Assembly (NCBI GenBank): GCA_963816785.1
Contig: CAWFLL010000003.1
Span: 17,406-81,405, forward strand
Source: VRUE01 sp963816785
GTDB lineage: Bacteria; Actinomycetota; Thermoleophilia; Solirubrobacterales; 70-9
DNA length: 64,000 nucleotides
Reading direction: 5' to 3'
Shown here: piece by piece, positions 26,466 to 36,628 of the stretch
Numbering within the stretch: position 1 is the stretch's first letter
How the letters are laid out: each line of letters starts with the position of its first letter
Made by a program: the position numbers and the translations under genes
The notes under the pieces: generated by a model
Database searches by the model: none
What the model was told of the DNA's origin: nothing
The model's input: only the letters and a program-made list of their open reading frames with translations

Positions 26466-29400
26466 ATGGATTGCGCTTCCTGCGGGCATCCCAACGCCTC
26501 GGACGCGAAATTCTGTGGTAACTGCGGAGAGCCGCTGAGCCGCCTCGGTCAGCTGCCCGAGCTGCGCGGCCTCGAACCCGGCCGGCCAGAGGTTCTGCAA
26601 CGCCTGTGGCGCAGCGCTCGACGCAGCGCCGAGCGAGGCGGGCCCGCCGATGAGGGAGGGTCGCCACCGCAGCGGACCGTCGATCCTCCCGACCACCTGG
26701 CAGCGAAGATCCGCGCCGGCGGGGCTGCGATGGAGGGCGAACGCAAGCAGGTCACGGTCCTGTTCGCCGACGTGATGGGCTCGATGGAGCTCGCCGAGCG
26801 CTGCGACCCCGAGGAGTGGCGGCAGATCATGGATCGCTTCTTCGCGATCCTCTGCGAGGGGGTCCACCTGTTCGAGGGGACCGTCGACAAGTTCACCGGC
26901 GACGGCATCATGGCCCTGTTCGGGGCGCCGATCGCCCACGAGGACCACGCCCAGCGGGCCTGCTTCGCGGCGCTTCGCCTGATCGACGAGCTGGCCGAGT
27001 TCACCGCCGAGCTGCGGCGGACCAAGGGGCTCAACTTCCTCGGTCCGGATGGGCCTCAACTCCGGCGAGGTGGTGGTCGGCGGGATCGGCGAGGACCTCG
27101 GGATGGAGTACACCGCGGTCGGCCACACCGTCGGCCTCGCGCAGCGCATGGAGCAGCTCGCCGAGCCGGGCAAGGCCTACCTGACCGAGCACACCGGCGC
27201 CCTCGTCGCAGGGCTACCTGGCGCTCGCCGACCTCGGCGAGTTCGAGGTGAAGGGCTCGAGCCGCCCGCTGCGGGTCCACGAGCTGACCGGGGTCGGCTC
27301 GGCCCGCGGGCGGCTCGACATCTCCGCGGCGCGCGGCTTCTCGCGGTTCGTCGGCCGCGACGAGGAGATGAAGGTCCTCGAAAACGCCTTCGAGCAGGCC
27401 AAGGCCGGGGAGGCGCAGGTGATCGGGATCGTCGGCGAGGCCGGCGTCGGCAAGAGCCGCCTCTGCCACGAGTTCACCCAGCGCTGGCGCGCGCGAAGGG
27501 CGTCCCCGTCTACCACACCAGCGGCCACGCCCACACCCAGTCGGTGCCGCTGATGCCGGTGATGCACCTGATGCGGAGCTACTTCGACATCACCGAGCAG
27601 GACTCCGAGCAAGCGGGCGCGGGAGCGGATCGCGGGCAAGCTGCTGCTCCTCGACGAGACGCTGGTCGAGGACCTGCCGCTGATCTTCGACTTCCTCGCG
27701 GTCCCGGACCCCGAGCGGCCGGCCCCGCGCATGGACCCCGAGGCCCGCCGCCGCCAGCTGCTCGGGGTGGTCAAGCGCCTGATCCGGGCCCAGAGCACGA
27801 GCGAACCCGGCATCAACCTGTACGAGGACCTGCACTGGATCGACCCGGCGAGCGAGGCGTTCCTCGCCAATCACGTCGACGCCGTGCAGGGGACCAGGAG
27901 CCTGACGATCGTCAACTTCCGGCCCGAGTACCGGGCCGACTGGATGTCGAAGCCCTACTACAGCCAGATCGCCCTCGTCCCGCTCGGCCCGGAGGCGATC
28001 GCCGAAATGCTCGACGACCTGCTCGGCTCCGATCCCTCGCTCGCCGAGCTGCCCGAGATGCTGCGCGAGCGAACCGGCGGCAACCCGTTCTTCCTCGAAG
28101 AGGTCGTGCTGTCGCTGGTCGAGGCCGGGAACCTCGAGGGCGAGCAGCGGCGCCTACAGGCTCGCGCGGCCGGTCGAGGATGCCGGTCGTCCCGGCCAGC
28201 GTGCAGGTCGATCCTCTCCGCCCGCATCGACCGGCTCGAGCAGCGCGAGAAGGCGGTGCTGCAGTCGGCCTCGGTGATCGGCAAGGAGTTCTCCCAGTCG
28301 GTGCTCGGGCAAGGTCACTGGAGCTGGAGGCGCCGGAGCTCGAGGACGCGCTGCGCGAGCTGGTCGCGGCCGGGTTCGTCTACGAGCAGGAGATCTACCC
28401 CGAGTCGATCTACACCTTCAAGCACCCGCTGACCCAGGAGGTCGCCTACGGGTCCCAGCTCGGCGATCGACTGCGCCGCCGACCACGCCGCCGTCGCGCG
28501 GGCGATCGCCGAGCAGAACCCGGAGCGGCTCGACGAGCGCGCGGCGCTGCTCGCCCAGCACTGGGAGGCCGCCGGCGAGACGCTCGAGGCGGCGCGCTGG
28601 CACGCCCGCGCCGCGGCCTGGAGCGGGAACCAGGGATCCGACCGAGTCGCTCCGCGGCACTGGCGCAAGGTGCGCGAGCTCGCCGATGCGCTGCCCGGAG
28701 TCGGAGGAGACCGACGGCGCTCGGCCTCGCGGCCCGGATCTTCCTGCTCCAGTTCGGCTGGCGGCTCGGCATGTCCCACGAGGAGGCCGAGGAGCTCTTC
28801 ACCGAAGCCGAGCGGATGGCGTCGAAGGCGGGCGACCTGAACTCGCGGGCGCTCCTGCTCGCGCGTCTACGCGGCGCATTCGCGGCATCAACGACGGCGA
28901 CGCCCGGGCGATGGCTGAGCTCGGGTCCCAGGCGATCGCCCTCGCCGAGGAGTCCGAGGACCCGGCTCTCTACATGACGGTCGCGGGCGTACTCGTACGC
29001 GTTACTTCCTGATCGGCGAGCACCGACGGGCGGTGGCGATCCTCGATCGCGCGATGGAGCTCGGCGGCCACGACCCCGACGTCAGCCGGCGGTCGGAACC
29101 GTCGGTCTGCCCCTACGGCTGGTGCCTCGTCTTCAAGGGCGGCTACCTGTCCAGCCTCGGCGAGCTCGACGAGGCGCAGGAGCTGCTCGAGCGCGGGATC
29201 GACGCTCTGCCGCGAGAAGGGCGATATCGAGACGATCGGCTGGGGGCACATGTGGTCGTTCTGGCGCTGCTACCACGCCGGCGAGCCCGATGCGGCGCTG
29301 TCGCCCACGCCCAGCAGGCGCTGGATCATCGCCGACCGGCTGGGGACGGCGTTCTCGCGTACCTGGTCGTGGACCTTCTTCGGCGCGCGCCCAGATGCTG

Positions 29401-29908
29401 CAGGGCAGGTGGGAGCGCGGCGATCGAGGCTCTGGAGCGAGCGCTCGAGATGTCGAAAGAGCTGCGCACGGCGGTCGAGGGGAACGGTTGGGCCCTCTTC
29501 TGGCTCGGCGAGTCATATCTCGGTTTGGGGGAGACAGACCGCGGAATCCAATTGGTCAGACAGGGCCTGGAGGTCACCCGCGCCCAGGGGCAGCCCTTCT
29601 CCGAGGCCAACGGGCATCTCATCCTGGCGCGGGTCCTGCTCGCCTCCTCGGGCGCCTCGGCGATGGAGGAGGTCGCGGGGGAGCTGGCAGAGGCGATGGA
29701 GCTGGCCCGCAAGATGGAATTCCGCATCCTGGAACCGCTGATCCACGTCGAGCAGGCGAAGATCGCCCAGCTGAGCGGAGACACCTCGGGACACCAGCGC
29801 GAGCTGCGCGAAGCCCACAGTCTCTTCATCGAGACCGGCGCCACCGGCCACGCGGACCGCATCGCCGGCGAGCTGGAGGTGCCGGCGAGCCAGAACCCCT
29901 CTCTCTAG
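26466..29908 (+). pseudogene. Giant regulator: zinc ribbons, class III cyclase, AAA ATPase, TPR; many frame breaks
   Basis: Following the coding signal across frames gives one protein of about 1,145 aa. It begins with two Cys4 zinc ribbons (CASCGHPN...CGNCG; then CPSC...CNACG). A class III nucleotidyl cyclase domain follows (VTVLFADVMGSMELAE, FTGDGIMALFGAP, GLNSGEVVVGG), then an AAA/STAND-like ATPase (GIVGEAGVGKSRL, YEDLHWIDPASEAFL), then a long helical TPR-like region. At least a dozen frame changes occur (for example near 26550, 27042, 27205, 27488, 27612, 28145, 28310, 28465, 28870, 29215), yet each segment stays family-like. Either local sequence errors or a decaying gene; the stop at 29908 is in the last good frame. 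Confidence 0.7.
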
Positions 29909-30097
29909 CGTGCGCTCAGCCTCGCACCGGGTTTGCCCCACAGGTAGGGCGCCGACCTCTGGTCCGGCGACATCGATTTCTATGACGCCTACCAGCGGAT
30001 CTGGATCGCCGGTCAGAGCTTCAGGATTCCGGGCGGCATGCGCGGCTGACAGACCGGTTCGGGTCATGGCCAGGCCCGACGGCATCCTGTTGACGGC

Positions 30098-31600
30098 TCA
30101 ACGTGGCTTGGTCTCCATCCGCTCCAAGCCCTGGTCCAGCTCAGCTGGTGTCGTGGCAGCCCGCGGAACCGGAACGGCGCGGAAGGTCGAAGCGGCGAGA
30201 TGCAGCCGGAAGGCGATTCGCCCCTCGGCTTCGAACGCGGTTACCAGTGGATTGTCGCCCCAGCTCACGAGCCAGCCACCGTCGGCGAGCTGCCTCGCCG
30301 AGCCGCAGCAATGACTGCTTGTCACCGAGGGATCGCTGAGCCGGCCGAGATAGGTGGCAGTTCTCTGTTTCAGGTCCAGGCGGTAGGAAACCACTCGGGG
30401 CAGTCGCGGCCGGCCCGTGCCGTTGTCAAGGATGGTCAGGTAACCGTTCTGGTCGATGCGCGCGTCGTGCGGACCGCCGAACAGCCTTTGAGCCGGGTCG
30501 CCGACAACTCGCAGTGACTTCGGCGTCGCCGTGCCTCCGAGCTTCCATACGATCCTTCCGGAGGAACGATCGATGCCGTAGATCGCATCGGTATGGCGCG
30601 CCGAAATCACGATCTGGTCTGGGCCATTCGGCTCGATCGAGTTGAGGTGAACCGGATCGAACGTGGCACCGAACCGACTCGGCTTCGCGTTGACGAGCAC
30701 GCTGCGCCACCATCGGCCCGTCTCGCCGAGCCTGATGTGACGACGGGAGTTCCATCGCCAGGCCACCCGGTCCCGGGGGTCGATTTCCTGGACCTCCGCG
30801 TATACGACCGCGCCTCGGTCCGGGGGGCGCCTCTTCTTCCAGGCGGCAACGTTCCTCAATTCGATTCGACCGGCCGGAGCGTAGGAGTCAAGCAGGAGAT
30901 TGCCGTTCGGCAGCTCGCGCAACTCATGCCCGTCCGTCACGGACCCCCTTGTCTTCACGATCCGGATCAGCTCGCCGGAGGCCGAGTGGATCTCGTGGGC
31001 CATGCGCGGATCCGACCCGTATCCGTCTCCGAACGACCGAGCCCAGGCGACGGTGCCATTGCTGAGGATCTGGGCCCAGAGCACGCGGGTGTCGGGGCTG
31101 TACCACCACCTGGGCACTCCCTCATGGTCGAAGACGATCACCCAGGGACGCGCATCCCGAGGTGCCCTGAAGCTGACCACGAACAGCCCGGGGGTCGTTG
31201 CTCTCAGCGATTCGAACCGCCATCCGGGAAAGTCCGCGGGCAGGCAGCGCACCCAGTAGGTGCTTCTCTGACCGTCCTCGGTCACAGAGAACGAGAAGTT
31301 CTCACCCGGGCCGACCCCCGGTTCGATCTCGGTCGTTCTGCTCTGCGCTGGTCCGGATCCGACCTCCACAGTCGCGACTCCCATGATCCTGGCGTGTATC
31401 GGTGGGGCGCCTCGACCGCAACGGGAGACGTAGCGAGTCTCGCCGGGGTCGAAGGCCGGAAAGAGGCCCTCGACCCTGACCGAGGACGGCTGGAGCGGCT
31501 GCGCCGTTTCCATCATTCCGAACCCGCCGATGGAGACGGCAAACATCAAGCTAGCCGCAGCCAGGACGAGAATTCGCGAGGACAAGTTTCCGCTCTTCAT
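30098..31600 (-). CDS. Secreted arylsulfotransferase-family (ASST-like) protein
   Basis: 500 aa protein with an N-terminal export/membrane segment (ILVLAAASLMFAVSIGG) and a beta-propeller-type body. DGHELRELPNGNLLLDSY, HLNSIEPNGPDQIVISARH, GRIVWKLGG and HDARIDQNGYLTILDNG match arylsulfotransferase-like proteins of actinobacteria. Histidines in these blocks correspond to the active-site positions of the family. Actual sulfotransferase activity is uncertain, because many members are uncharacterised. It stands alone. Confidence 0.75.
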   Translation of the reverse strand: MKSGNLSSRILVLAAASLMFAVSIGGFGMMETAQPLQPSSVRVEGLFPAFDPGETRYVSRCGRGAPPIHARIMGVATVEVGSGPAQSRTTEIEPGVGPGENFSFSVTEDGQRSTYWVRCLPADFPGWRFESLRATTPGLFVVSFRAPRDARPWVIVFDHEGVPRWWYSPDTRVLWAQILSNGTVAWARSFGDGYGSDPRMAHEIHSASGELIRIVKTRGSVTDGHELRELPNGNLLLDSYAPAGRIELRNVAAWKKRRPPDRGAVVYAEVQEIDPRDRVAWRWNSRRHIRLGETGRWWRSVLVNAKPSRFGATFDPVHLNSIEPNGPDQIVISARHTDAIYGIDRSSGRIVWKLGGTATPKSLRVVGDPAQRLFGGPHDARIDQNGYLTILDNGTGRPRLPRVVSYRLDLKQRTATYLGRLSDPSVTSSHCCGSARQLADGGWLVSWGDNPLVTAFEAEGRIAFRLHLAASTFRAVPVPRAATTPAELDQGLERMETKPR

Positions 31601-31699
31601 CCAAGTCAGCTACCCGCACAGCCGCCGAAGGACACGGGAAAACGCTCGACAAAAGAGCTGCGCAGCAACGTTTGGCAAAGCCTGAAACCGGGGTACCCG

Positions 31700-32158
31700 C
31701 TAGAAGAGTCGAACCGATGCCGTCGCGAGCTTGAAGCCGTGGCCGTTGCGGCGATTGACGCACTTGACGCCGGTCATCTTGCTCGTGCAGCGGAAACGCC
31801 CCACCTTCTCCGAGCGTCCGTAGGCCAAGACCTCGCCGCTGCCGAGGAGCGTGTCTCCCGCGCAGGTGTCGTGACCTTTGCCGCGCTCGATCAGGCTCAG
31901 GCCGCCGCCGTAGTCGACGTCGCAACTCGCCGGCTTCGGAGGCGCCTTCCAGGAATGGTCCCTGATGTCACACCGGACGCCTTCCGATGTCATCGCGCAG
32001 GCGATGTTGTGGCTCGGCGACTGGAAGAAGGTGGTCCGATCCAGGATCGAAGCGGTGCCGAACGGCGCACTCGCGCCAATGATGGAAAGCGCCAGTGCAG
32101 AAACGGCGAGAGCAGTTGCACCCCTCACATCACGGACCCTATAGCGGCCGCGCTTCAT
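31700..32158 (-). CDS. DUF6636-type secreted protein
   Basis: 152 aa with an N-terminal signal segment (ALAVSALALSIIGASAPFG). The mature part has the pattern FFQSPSHNIACAM, VRCDIRDHSWKAPP, CAGDTLLG, FRCTSKMTGVKCVN and GHGF, with six cysteines in three apparent pairs, which I recognise as the DUF6636 family of actinobacterial exported proteins. Function is unknown. Confidence 0.75.
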   Translation of the reverse strand: MKRGRYRVRDVRGATALAVSALALSIIGASAPFGTASILDRTTFFQSPSHNIACAMTSEGVRCDIRDHSWKAPPKPASCDVDYGGGLSLIERGKGHDTCAGDTLLGSGEVLAYGRSEKVGRFRCTSKMTGVKCVNRRNGHGFKLATASVRLF

Positions 32159-32194
32159 ATGGAACAGGCCCCGCTCTTGACCGACCGATGCTGC

Positions 32195-32876
32195 CTAGGC
32201 CTGGCTACGCGCCAAGCGGTCCAGCAGCTCGGCGACGGCGCCGGGATCCTCGACCATCACGAAGTGGCCACCCTGGAGTTCGATCGGGTCGATGCCGAGC
32301 AGCTCGCGGGCCATGAAGCGCTCGAATGCTGGCTCGAAGAGCTCGTCGTCGGCTGCGTACACCAGCGCGGACGGCACGTCGGGGTGCTCCCGTAGCGGGT
32401 AGTCGTCGGGCGGCATCGCCATCGGACGCAGGTGCTGCGCCAGCGCGCGCGCTCTCTCAGGCGGCAGCCGCGCATACATCACCTCGATGGCGGACCTCGG
32501 GGTCCCACACCGTGGTGCCGTCCGGACGGGCGGGCGGGAAATGGGATGCCCTCCCGGAACGCGGCCGGCGCCCCGGGCGGCGGCTCAAGGTCCCCATCCG
32601 CGGGCAGAGGTAGACGAGTAGCGAGACCGGCCGGGCGACCGCCACCAGCGGCCCAAGCGCCGAGCTCTGCGAGTGAGCTACGACGACCACTGCGCCGTCC
32701 GCTTCCTCGAGCGCCTCGATCGCCGGGCGAACGCGCTGCTCGTATCCGGCGGTGGGATCGTGAAGCGGGAGGTCGGGGGCGGTCGTGTTGTGCCCGAGCG
32801 CTTCGAGCCGCTCCGTCACCGGCTCCCAGCAGAGCGGGTCGTGCCAGGCGCCGTGCAGCATGCCGAAGGTAGCCAC
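32195..32876 (-). pseudogene. Alpha/beta hydrolase, two frame breaks
   Basis: Minus-strand segments join into one hydrolase of about 227 aa similar to small esterases of the MenH/hydroxynitrile-lyase type. The N-terminus is MATFGMLHGAWHDPLCWEPV; the nucleophile elbow is VVVAHSQSSALG (GxSxG-like, AHSQS); the C-terminal part has YAADDELFEPAFERFM (acid) and LQGGHFVMVEDPG (His). Breaks lie near 32600 and 32480, where the frame goes out and back. Catalytic residues are all present, so function would be restored if the breaks are errors. Confidence 0.6.
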
Positions 32877-32983
32877 GGCCGGGGTATACCAAGCGCGGGG
32901 GCCCCGGGCCAGGCCTTCACGGTCCTCTCATTTTCGGCTGGTACCTGCTTCACCTCATCGTGGTCCGATTCGACGGAGGTGGA

Positions 32984-33180
32984 CATGAACGAGCGATCCG
33001 CACATGCTTCGCAGAGAGGGTCGATCTGGATGGCGACAGTCGATAACCCGTACTGGCCGCTCAAACCGGCACCGCCTTTCATTTCCGTGGCATCCGCGGG
33101 ACTACGGAGCAGACCGACGACGAGGTCGTCGGCTACCTGACCAAGAGGATCTTGGGCATCGCGCACCGGACAGACTCTAA
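32984..33180 (+). pseudogene. Remnant of a secreted/hypothetical gene (DNPYWPLKPG motif)
   Basis: From ATG 32984 the frame reaches VDNPYWPLKP; after a one-base frame change near 33068 it continues GTAFHFRGIRGTTEQTDD and VVGYLTKRILGIA up to about 33160. The N(P)Y(W/F)PL(K/R)PG-T-(F/Y)-x-(F/Y)RG pattern is the conserved start of a family of actinobacterial hypothetical proteins. The rest of that family's length is missing; the DNA runs into the end of a convergent GNAT gene. I read it as a truncated, frameshifted gene. Confidence 0.45.
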
Positions 33181-33779
33181 TGGCGAGCTGATGGCGGAGC
33201 GCTCTTCGCCTCTCGCCACATCGTCGAGATCGTCAGCTGCTCGTCGGGCCGGTTGAACTCGCCCGCTCGGATAAATCCGTGGCTTTCGTAGCGGCTGTCG
33301 TTTCCCGGGTTGCTCGACTCCAGGTAGGTCGGCATTTCCTCGGAGTCGATCCTGGCCAGGTTGTCTGCGAGCAGGGCCATTCCCAACCCCTTGCCGCGGT
33401 GGTCGGGGTGGGTGCCGAGTAGGCTCAGGTAGTAGTGAGGCCGCTTGGTCGGGTGGGCGTTCTCGAAGCGCCCGAGCAGCTCCAGAATCTCGGAGGCGCG
33501 ACGCCCCACCAGGTCGATGAGCATCGACTCGACCAAGGCCTCCTCCTCTTCGGTCAACTCAATCCCATCTGGCGGAATCCAGACCGATGCGGCCGCATAG
33601 TCGTCGGTGGTCCAGACCCACGGATAACGGAGCGCACTGCGGATGAAGAAGCGCCACCAGACCGCAAGGCCATCCCGCTCCGGGAAGGCCCAGCTCCACA
33701 GCGGGTCTGCCTCAAAGGCCGCTGTAAGCGTTGCCGTAACCGCATTCAAATCGCGCTCGGTTGCGACGCGGACCTTCAC
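33177..33779 (-). CDS. GNAT family N-acetyltransferase
   Basis: 200 aa acetyl-CoA-dependent transferase. The N-terminus is VRVATERDLNAVTATLTAAF; motif A is YLSLLGTHPDHRGKGLGMAL with the RGKGLG pyrophosphate loop; YLESSNPGNDSRYESHGF is motif B. The layout is like GNATs that acetylate small molecules or drugs. The substrate is unknown. Confidence 0.85.
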   Translation of the reverse strand: MKVRVATERDLNAVTATLTAAFEADPLWSWAFPERDGLAVWWRFFIRSALRYPWVWTTDDYAAASVWIPPDGIELTEEEEALVESMLIDLVGRRASEILELLGRFENAHPTKRPHYYLSLLGTHPDHRGKGLGMALLADNLARIDSEEMPTYLESSNPGNDSRYESHGFIRAGEFNRPDEQLTISTMWREAKSAPPSARH

Positions 33780-33811
33780 GCTGAAGAGGCTACGCCGCCC
33801 GGAAGCGGGTT

Positions 33812-34105
33812 CTACTGGCTGCCCTCCGCCGTCACCAGATTCACGATCTCAGCAGTGCGCTCCTCGGGCTGGCCCGCAAAGCCCCCCTCGACGGGCATGC
33901 TTGGGATCAACTTGTCTTGAACGAAGCGGTCGGCTTGCTCCCTGGACTCCCACACGGCGGCGATGAGGATGCCCCCGTCGGTCGGCCCGGCGGCGTGGTA
34001 GGTCTGACCCTCGGGCAGACCCCCCGGAGGGTGCACCACCGCTATCGTCGCCCTGTACTGATCCTCGGTCGCGCCCGGCCAGAAATGCGACATCAGGTAT
34101 GCCAT
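33812..34105 (-). CDS. Small dimeric alpha-beta barrel-like protein
   Basis: 97 aa with an ABM/YCII-like pattern: MAYLMSHFWPGATEDQY, a central GQTYHAAGPTDGG strand pair, then VWESREQADRFVQDKLIPSM helix, typical of ferredoxin-like dimeric barrels. No catalytic residues can be assigned. It lies 32 nt upstream of the divergently unrelated GNAT start, on the same strand. Confidence 0.65.
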   Translation of the reverse strand: MAYLMSHFWPGATEDQYRATIAVVHPPGGLPEGQTYHAAGPTDGGILIAAVWESREQADRFVQDKLIPSMPVEGGFAGQPEERTAEIVNLVTAEGSQ

Positions 34106-34405
34106 CGTTGGATCGATCCTTTCTTTTGGTCAGCCAAGCCGGCGTGCCCCAGGAGCCGCTTCGGGTCGGTCGGGCGCCGGGAAACGTGCGACGGGCCGTG
34201 CGAGGAAGTTTAGAGTCGATTGAGGCAGGGGAGTAGCCTTAAGCGCATCGGTTGTCGATTAATCGACCTGTCGCTGCAGATGATCCTCGACGTCGCCGCG
34301 ACTCGCCGTTCTTGATTGATTTCCGCGACGCATTGATCCCAGCGATCCGAAGCTCCTCCCGGGCGTTGTTCGGGAGATTTTGTACCGATTCTTGGAGGCT
34401 CATCG
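34106..34405. other. Intergenic region without recognised features
   Basis: Region between the small barrel protein and the acyltransferase fusion. Its AT content is higher than that of its neighbours (for example TTGTCGATTAATCGAC near 34251, an imperfect dyad). No convincing coding frame, tRNA or terminator was seen. It probably holds the promoters of both flanking genes. Confidence 0.4.
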
Positions 34406-36301
34406 ATGGGCTCATCTCCACCCGAGGGCGGGAACCAGCGTCGCCATCACCTGGATGCGATTCGCGTCTCGGCGATTCTCCTGCTGATCCCGTACCACGC
34501 GGCCCGGTATATCCAGAAGGGCCTCGGGGAAAACAGGGCCGTCGATGCCGCGGTCTGGTTCCTCCATACCTGGCACATGCCCCTGTTCTTCGCGATCTCG
34601 GGGTTCCTCGCCGCCAGTGCCCTGCGAAGGTCTACCGCCGCCGGGCAGGTTCGCTCCCGGCTTCGACGGCTGGGCGTGCCTCTGGTCATCGGGATGCTGA
34701 CGGTGGTGCCATTGGCCAACTTCTTCGTGATCGAGGCGGCGGCCATCTGGCCGCGTGAACAGAAGGTCCCGGCCAAGCGGGAACTTACCTCGGCCACGTC
34801 TTCAACCTGACGCCTCGGCACCTCTGGTTCATTGCCTACCTGCTGGTGATCTCGATGCTCGCGATCGGGGTCTGGCTGGCGATCCAGCGGTATCCGGGGG
34901 TCGGGGCGACGATCAACCGCGGCTTTCGCACCCTGATGAGGTCATGGTGGGGGATACCGGCCCTGGCCTCGCTCAGCGCCCTGATTCTGATCACGAAGTC
35001 CGGGTGGGTCGCAGGCGGGACCATGTCGAACTCGTTGATGCCCGTCCCGACCCTGCTCGCGTACTTCAGCCTCTTCTTCCTCTTCGGCTGGCTGCTCAGC
35101 GGCCAAGACGGCCTTATCGAAGTGCTCAAGCGGGGGGCCTGGCTGAGGTTCGCGGCGGGACTCTTGATCGCGGTTCCCGCCTTCTCCCTCTTCTACCTCA
35201 ACACCGACTTCACCGGGAACGTCGGCACAGCGGGAATCCTGGCCGGAAATGGCCAACTGAGGCTCTTCGGCCTGTTCGCGGTCGGCCTCCTCTGCTGGCT
35301 GATGCTGTTTGGCGTCTGGGGCCTTCTCGCCCGCTACGTGCAGAAGGAGTCGCGCGTTCTGCGCTATCTCGCGGATGCGAGCTTCTGGATCTATCTCGTC
35401 CACATCCCCTTCCTCGTCGCGATGCAGAGCTCGCTGGCCAACACCCACCTCGAGGTCGCGCTCCGCTACACCCTGGCCGTCACCGGCACCTTGGCTCTGG
35501 CGGCCGGGAGCTACTCACTGGTGCAGGCGGGTCGTAGGCTTTGGGTCAGGGTTGCGCGACCCCGCAGGGCGAGGCGGTTCCGCACCACCGGGGCAGTGGC
35601 AGGGATCCTCGCCCTGAGCGTCACATTTGTCCTGCTGCTCGCGACGCCCGCTGGGGCAGCCCGCAGCCGCACCTCGCCGCCACCGCAGCTCTTGCTCATC
35701 CATGGGGGCTCCTTCCTCTACGAAGATCCGCTCTTCGAGGCGAGGACCGAAGCAGCGGCGATCGCCGCCGGCTTCGTTCCGCACTACTCTGAGCTATCCG
35801 CTCGACGATCTGCCCGGAGCCGTTCTCGCCGCGAGGGAAGAAGCGATCCAGCTGCGCGCACGGTTCGGCCACGACGACGTGTACGCGTACGGGTCCTCTG
35901 CCGGCGGGACGCTCGCGGCGCTGCTCGCCGGCGATGGCCTCGTCTCCGCCGCGGTTGCAAAGGCGGCACCCTCTGACCTGGTCGGCTGGGAGTGGCCGCT
36001 CAGCACCTTCGGCCCTGACTACTACGAACGGATCGACGCCGACCCTGCGGCGCGCCGACGGCTCTCGCCCCTGCGCCGCCCGATGAGGCGGCCGCTGCTC
36101 GTCGTGCAGGGCCGCGCCGATCGGGTCGTGCCGCTAGGTATGAGCGAGGCCTTCGCCGCCAAGTTTCGCCGCGTCAACCTCTGGGTCGTTCCAGGGGGCC
36201 ACGCGACAGACCAGGTGCGCCCGTGGGTGACGCGGCGGGCGATGCGATGGCTGGCCCGGACCGCCAACCGCGTGGCGGCGGCGGCCGTGCCCTCAAACTG
36301 A
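34406..36301 (+). pseudogene. Acyltransferase-3 membrane protein fused to alpha/beta hydrolase, two frame breaks
   Basis: Coding signal runs through one unit of 632 codons. Residues 1-390 are an acyltransferase family 3 (OafA-like) membrane domain: HHLDAIRVSAILLLIPYHAARYI, HTWHMPLFFAISGFLAASALR cut by loops, and about ten hydrophobic helices (SFWIYLVHIPFLVAM near the end). After a linker comes an alpha/beta hydrolase: LLLIHGGSFLYEDP (oxyanion HGG), YGSSAGGTLAALL (nucleophile GSSAG), VVQGRADRVVP (Asp) and VPGGHATD (His). One missing base near 34779 and one extra near 35790 break the frame and compensate in length. A membrane acyltransferase plus esterase/acylhydrolase in one chain suggests acylation or deacylation of a surface glycan or lipid. 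Confidence 0.65.
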
Positions 36302-36333
36302 CCGCTGGGCGGCGGTCTGGCTCTAGAAAGCGA

Positions 36334-36443
36334 TGCCGGAGGAGGGACTCGAACCCCCGACACGCGGATTTTGATCGCGCCCGGCGAGTGCGGGGGAGTG
36401 CGGGCTGTATCCGTGGCCTCCGCGGACACCCTGCTGACACCCC
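36334..36443 (-). repeat. att copy 1: tRNA 3' half plus arm repeats
   Basis: Reads as the reverse complement of a tRNA from the anticodon loop to the discriminator base: acceptor end TGCCGGAGG, T-arm GGGACTCGAACCCCC, anticodon stem CGCGGAT. After about 55 bp, paired repeats GGACACCCTG and CTGACACCCC lie 11 bp apart (36424-36443). The anticodon position reads TTT on the plus strand, where other copies read TAT or CAT. Leftmost copy, hence the presumed old boundary of the island. Confidence 0.85.
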
Positions 36444-36628
36444 CGAGTCGGGAAGGGGAGTCCGCCCCGTCTGGGGCGCAGACCGCCAGCTCCACCGGCG
36501 CTGCTCAAACCCGCCGCCGCCGACGGGCCATGGTTGAGTTCTTCCGTCGCGCGGCCGCGTCCGCGCAGCCGACTAACTAAGCCGTCCGCCAGCGGCCGTA
36601 CGACATCCACCCGGTCGGTCGTGCCGCA

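Noticed and set aside
36334..36400. An intact tRNA gene at any of the repeated sites.
   Set aside because: Only the 3' half (anticodon loop onward) is present. No D-arm or 5' acceptor strand (GCCGGAG) is found on the high-coordinate side of any of the eight copies.
36323..36610. Protein-like frames over the att copies (for example reading IMIRVSGVRVPPPAS or CQRKPRIQ) on the minus strand.
   Set aside because: These are translations of the tRNA 3' end and arm region. They repeat at every copy for that reason and lack ribosome sites.
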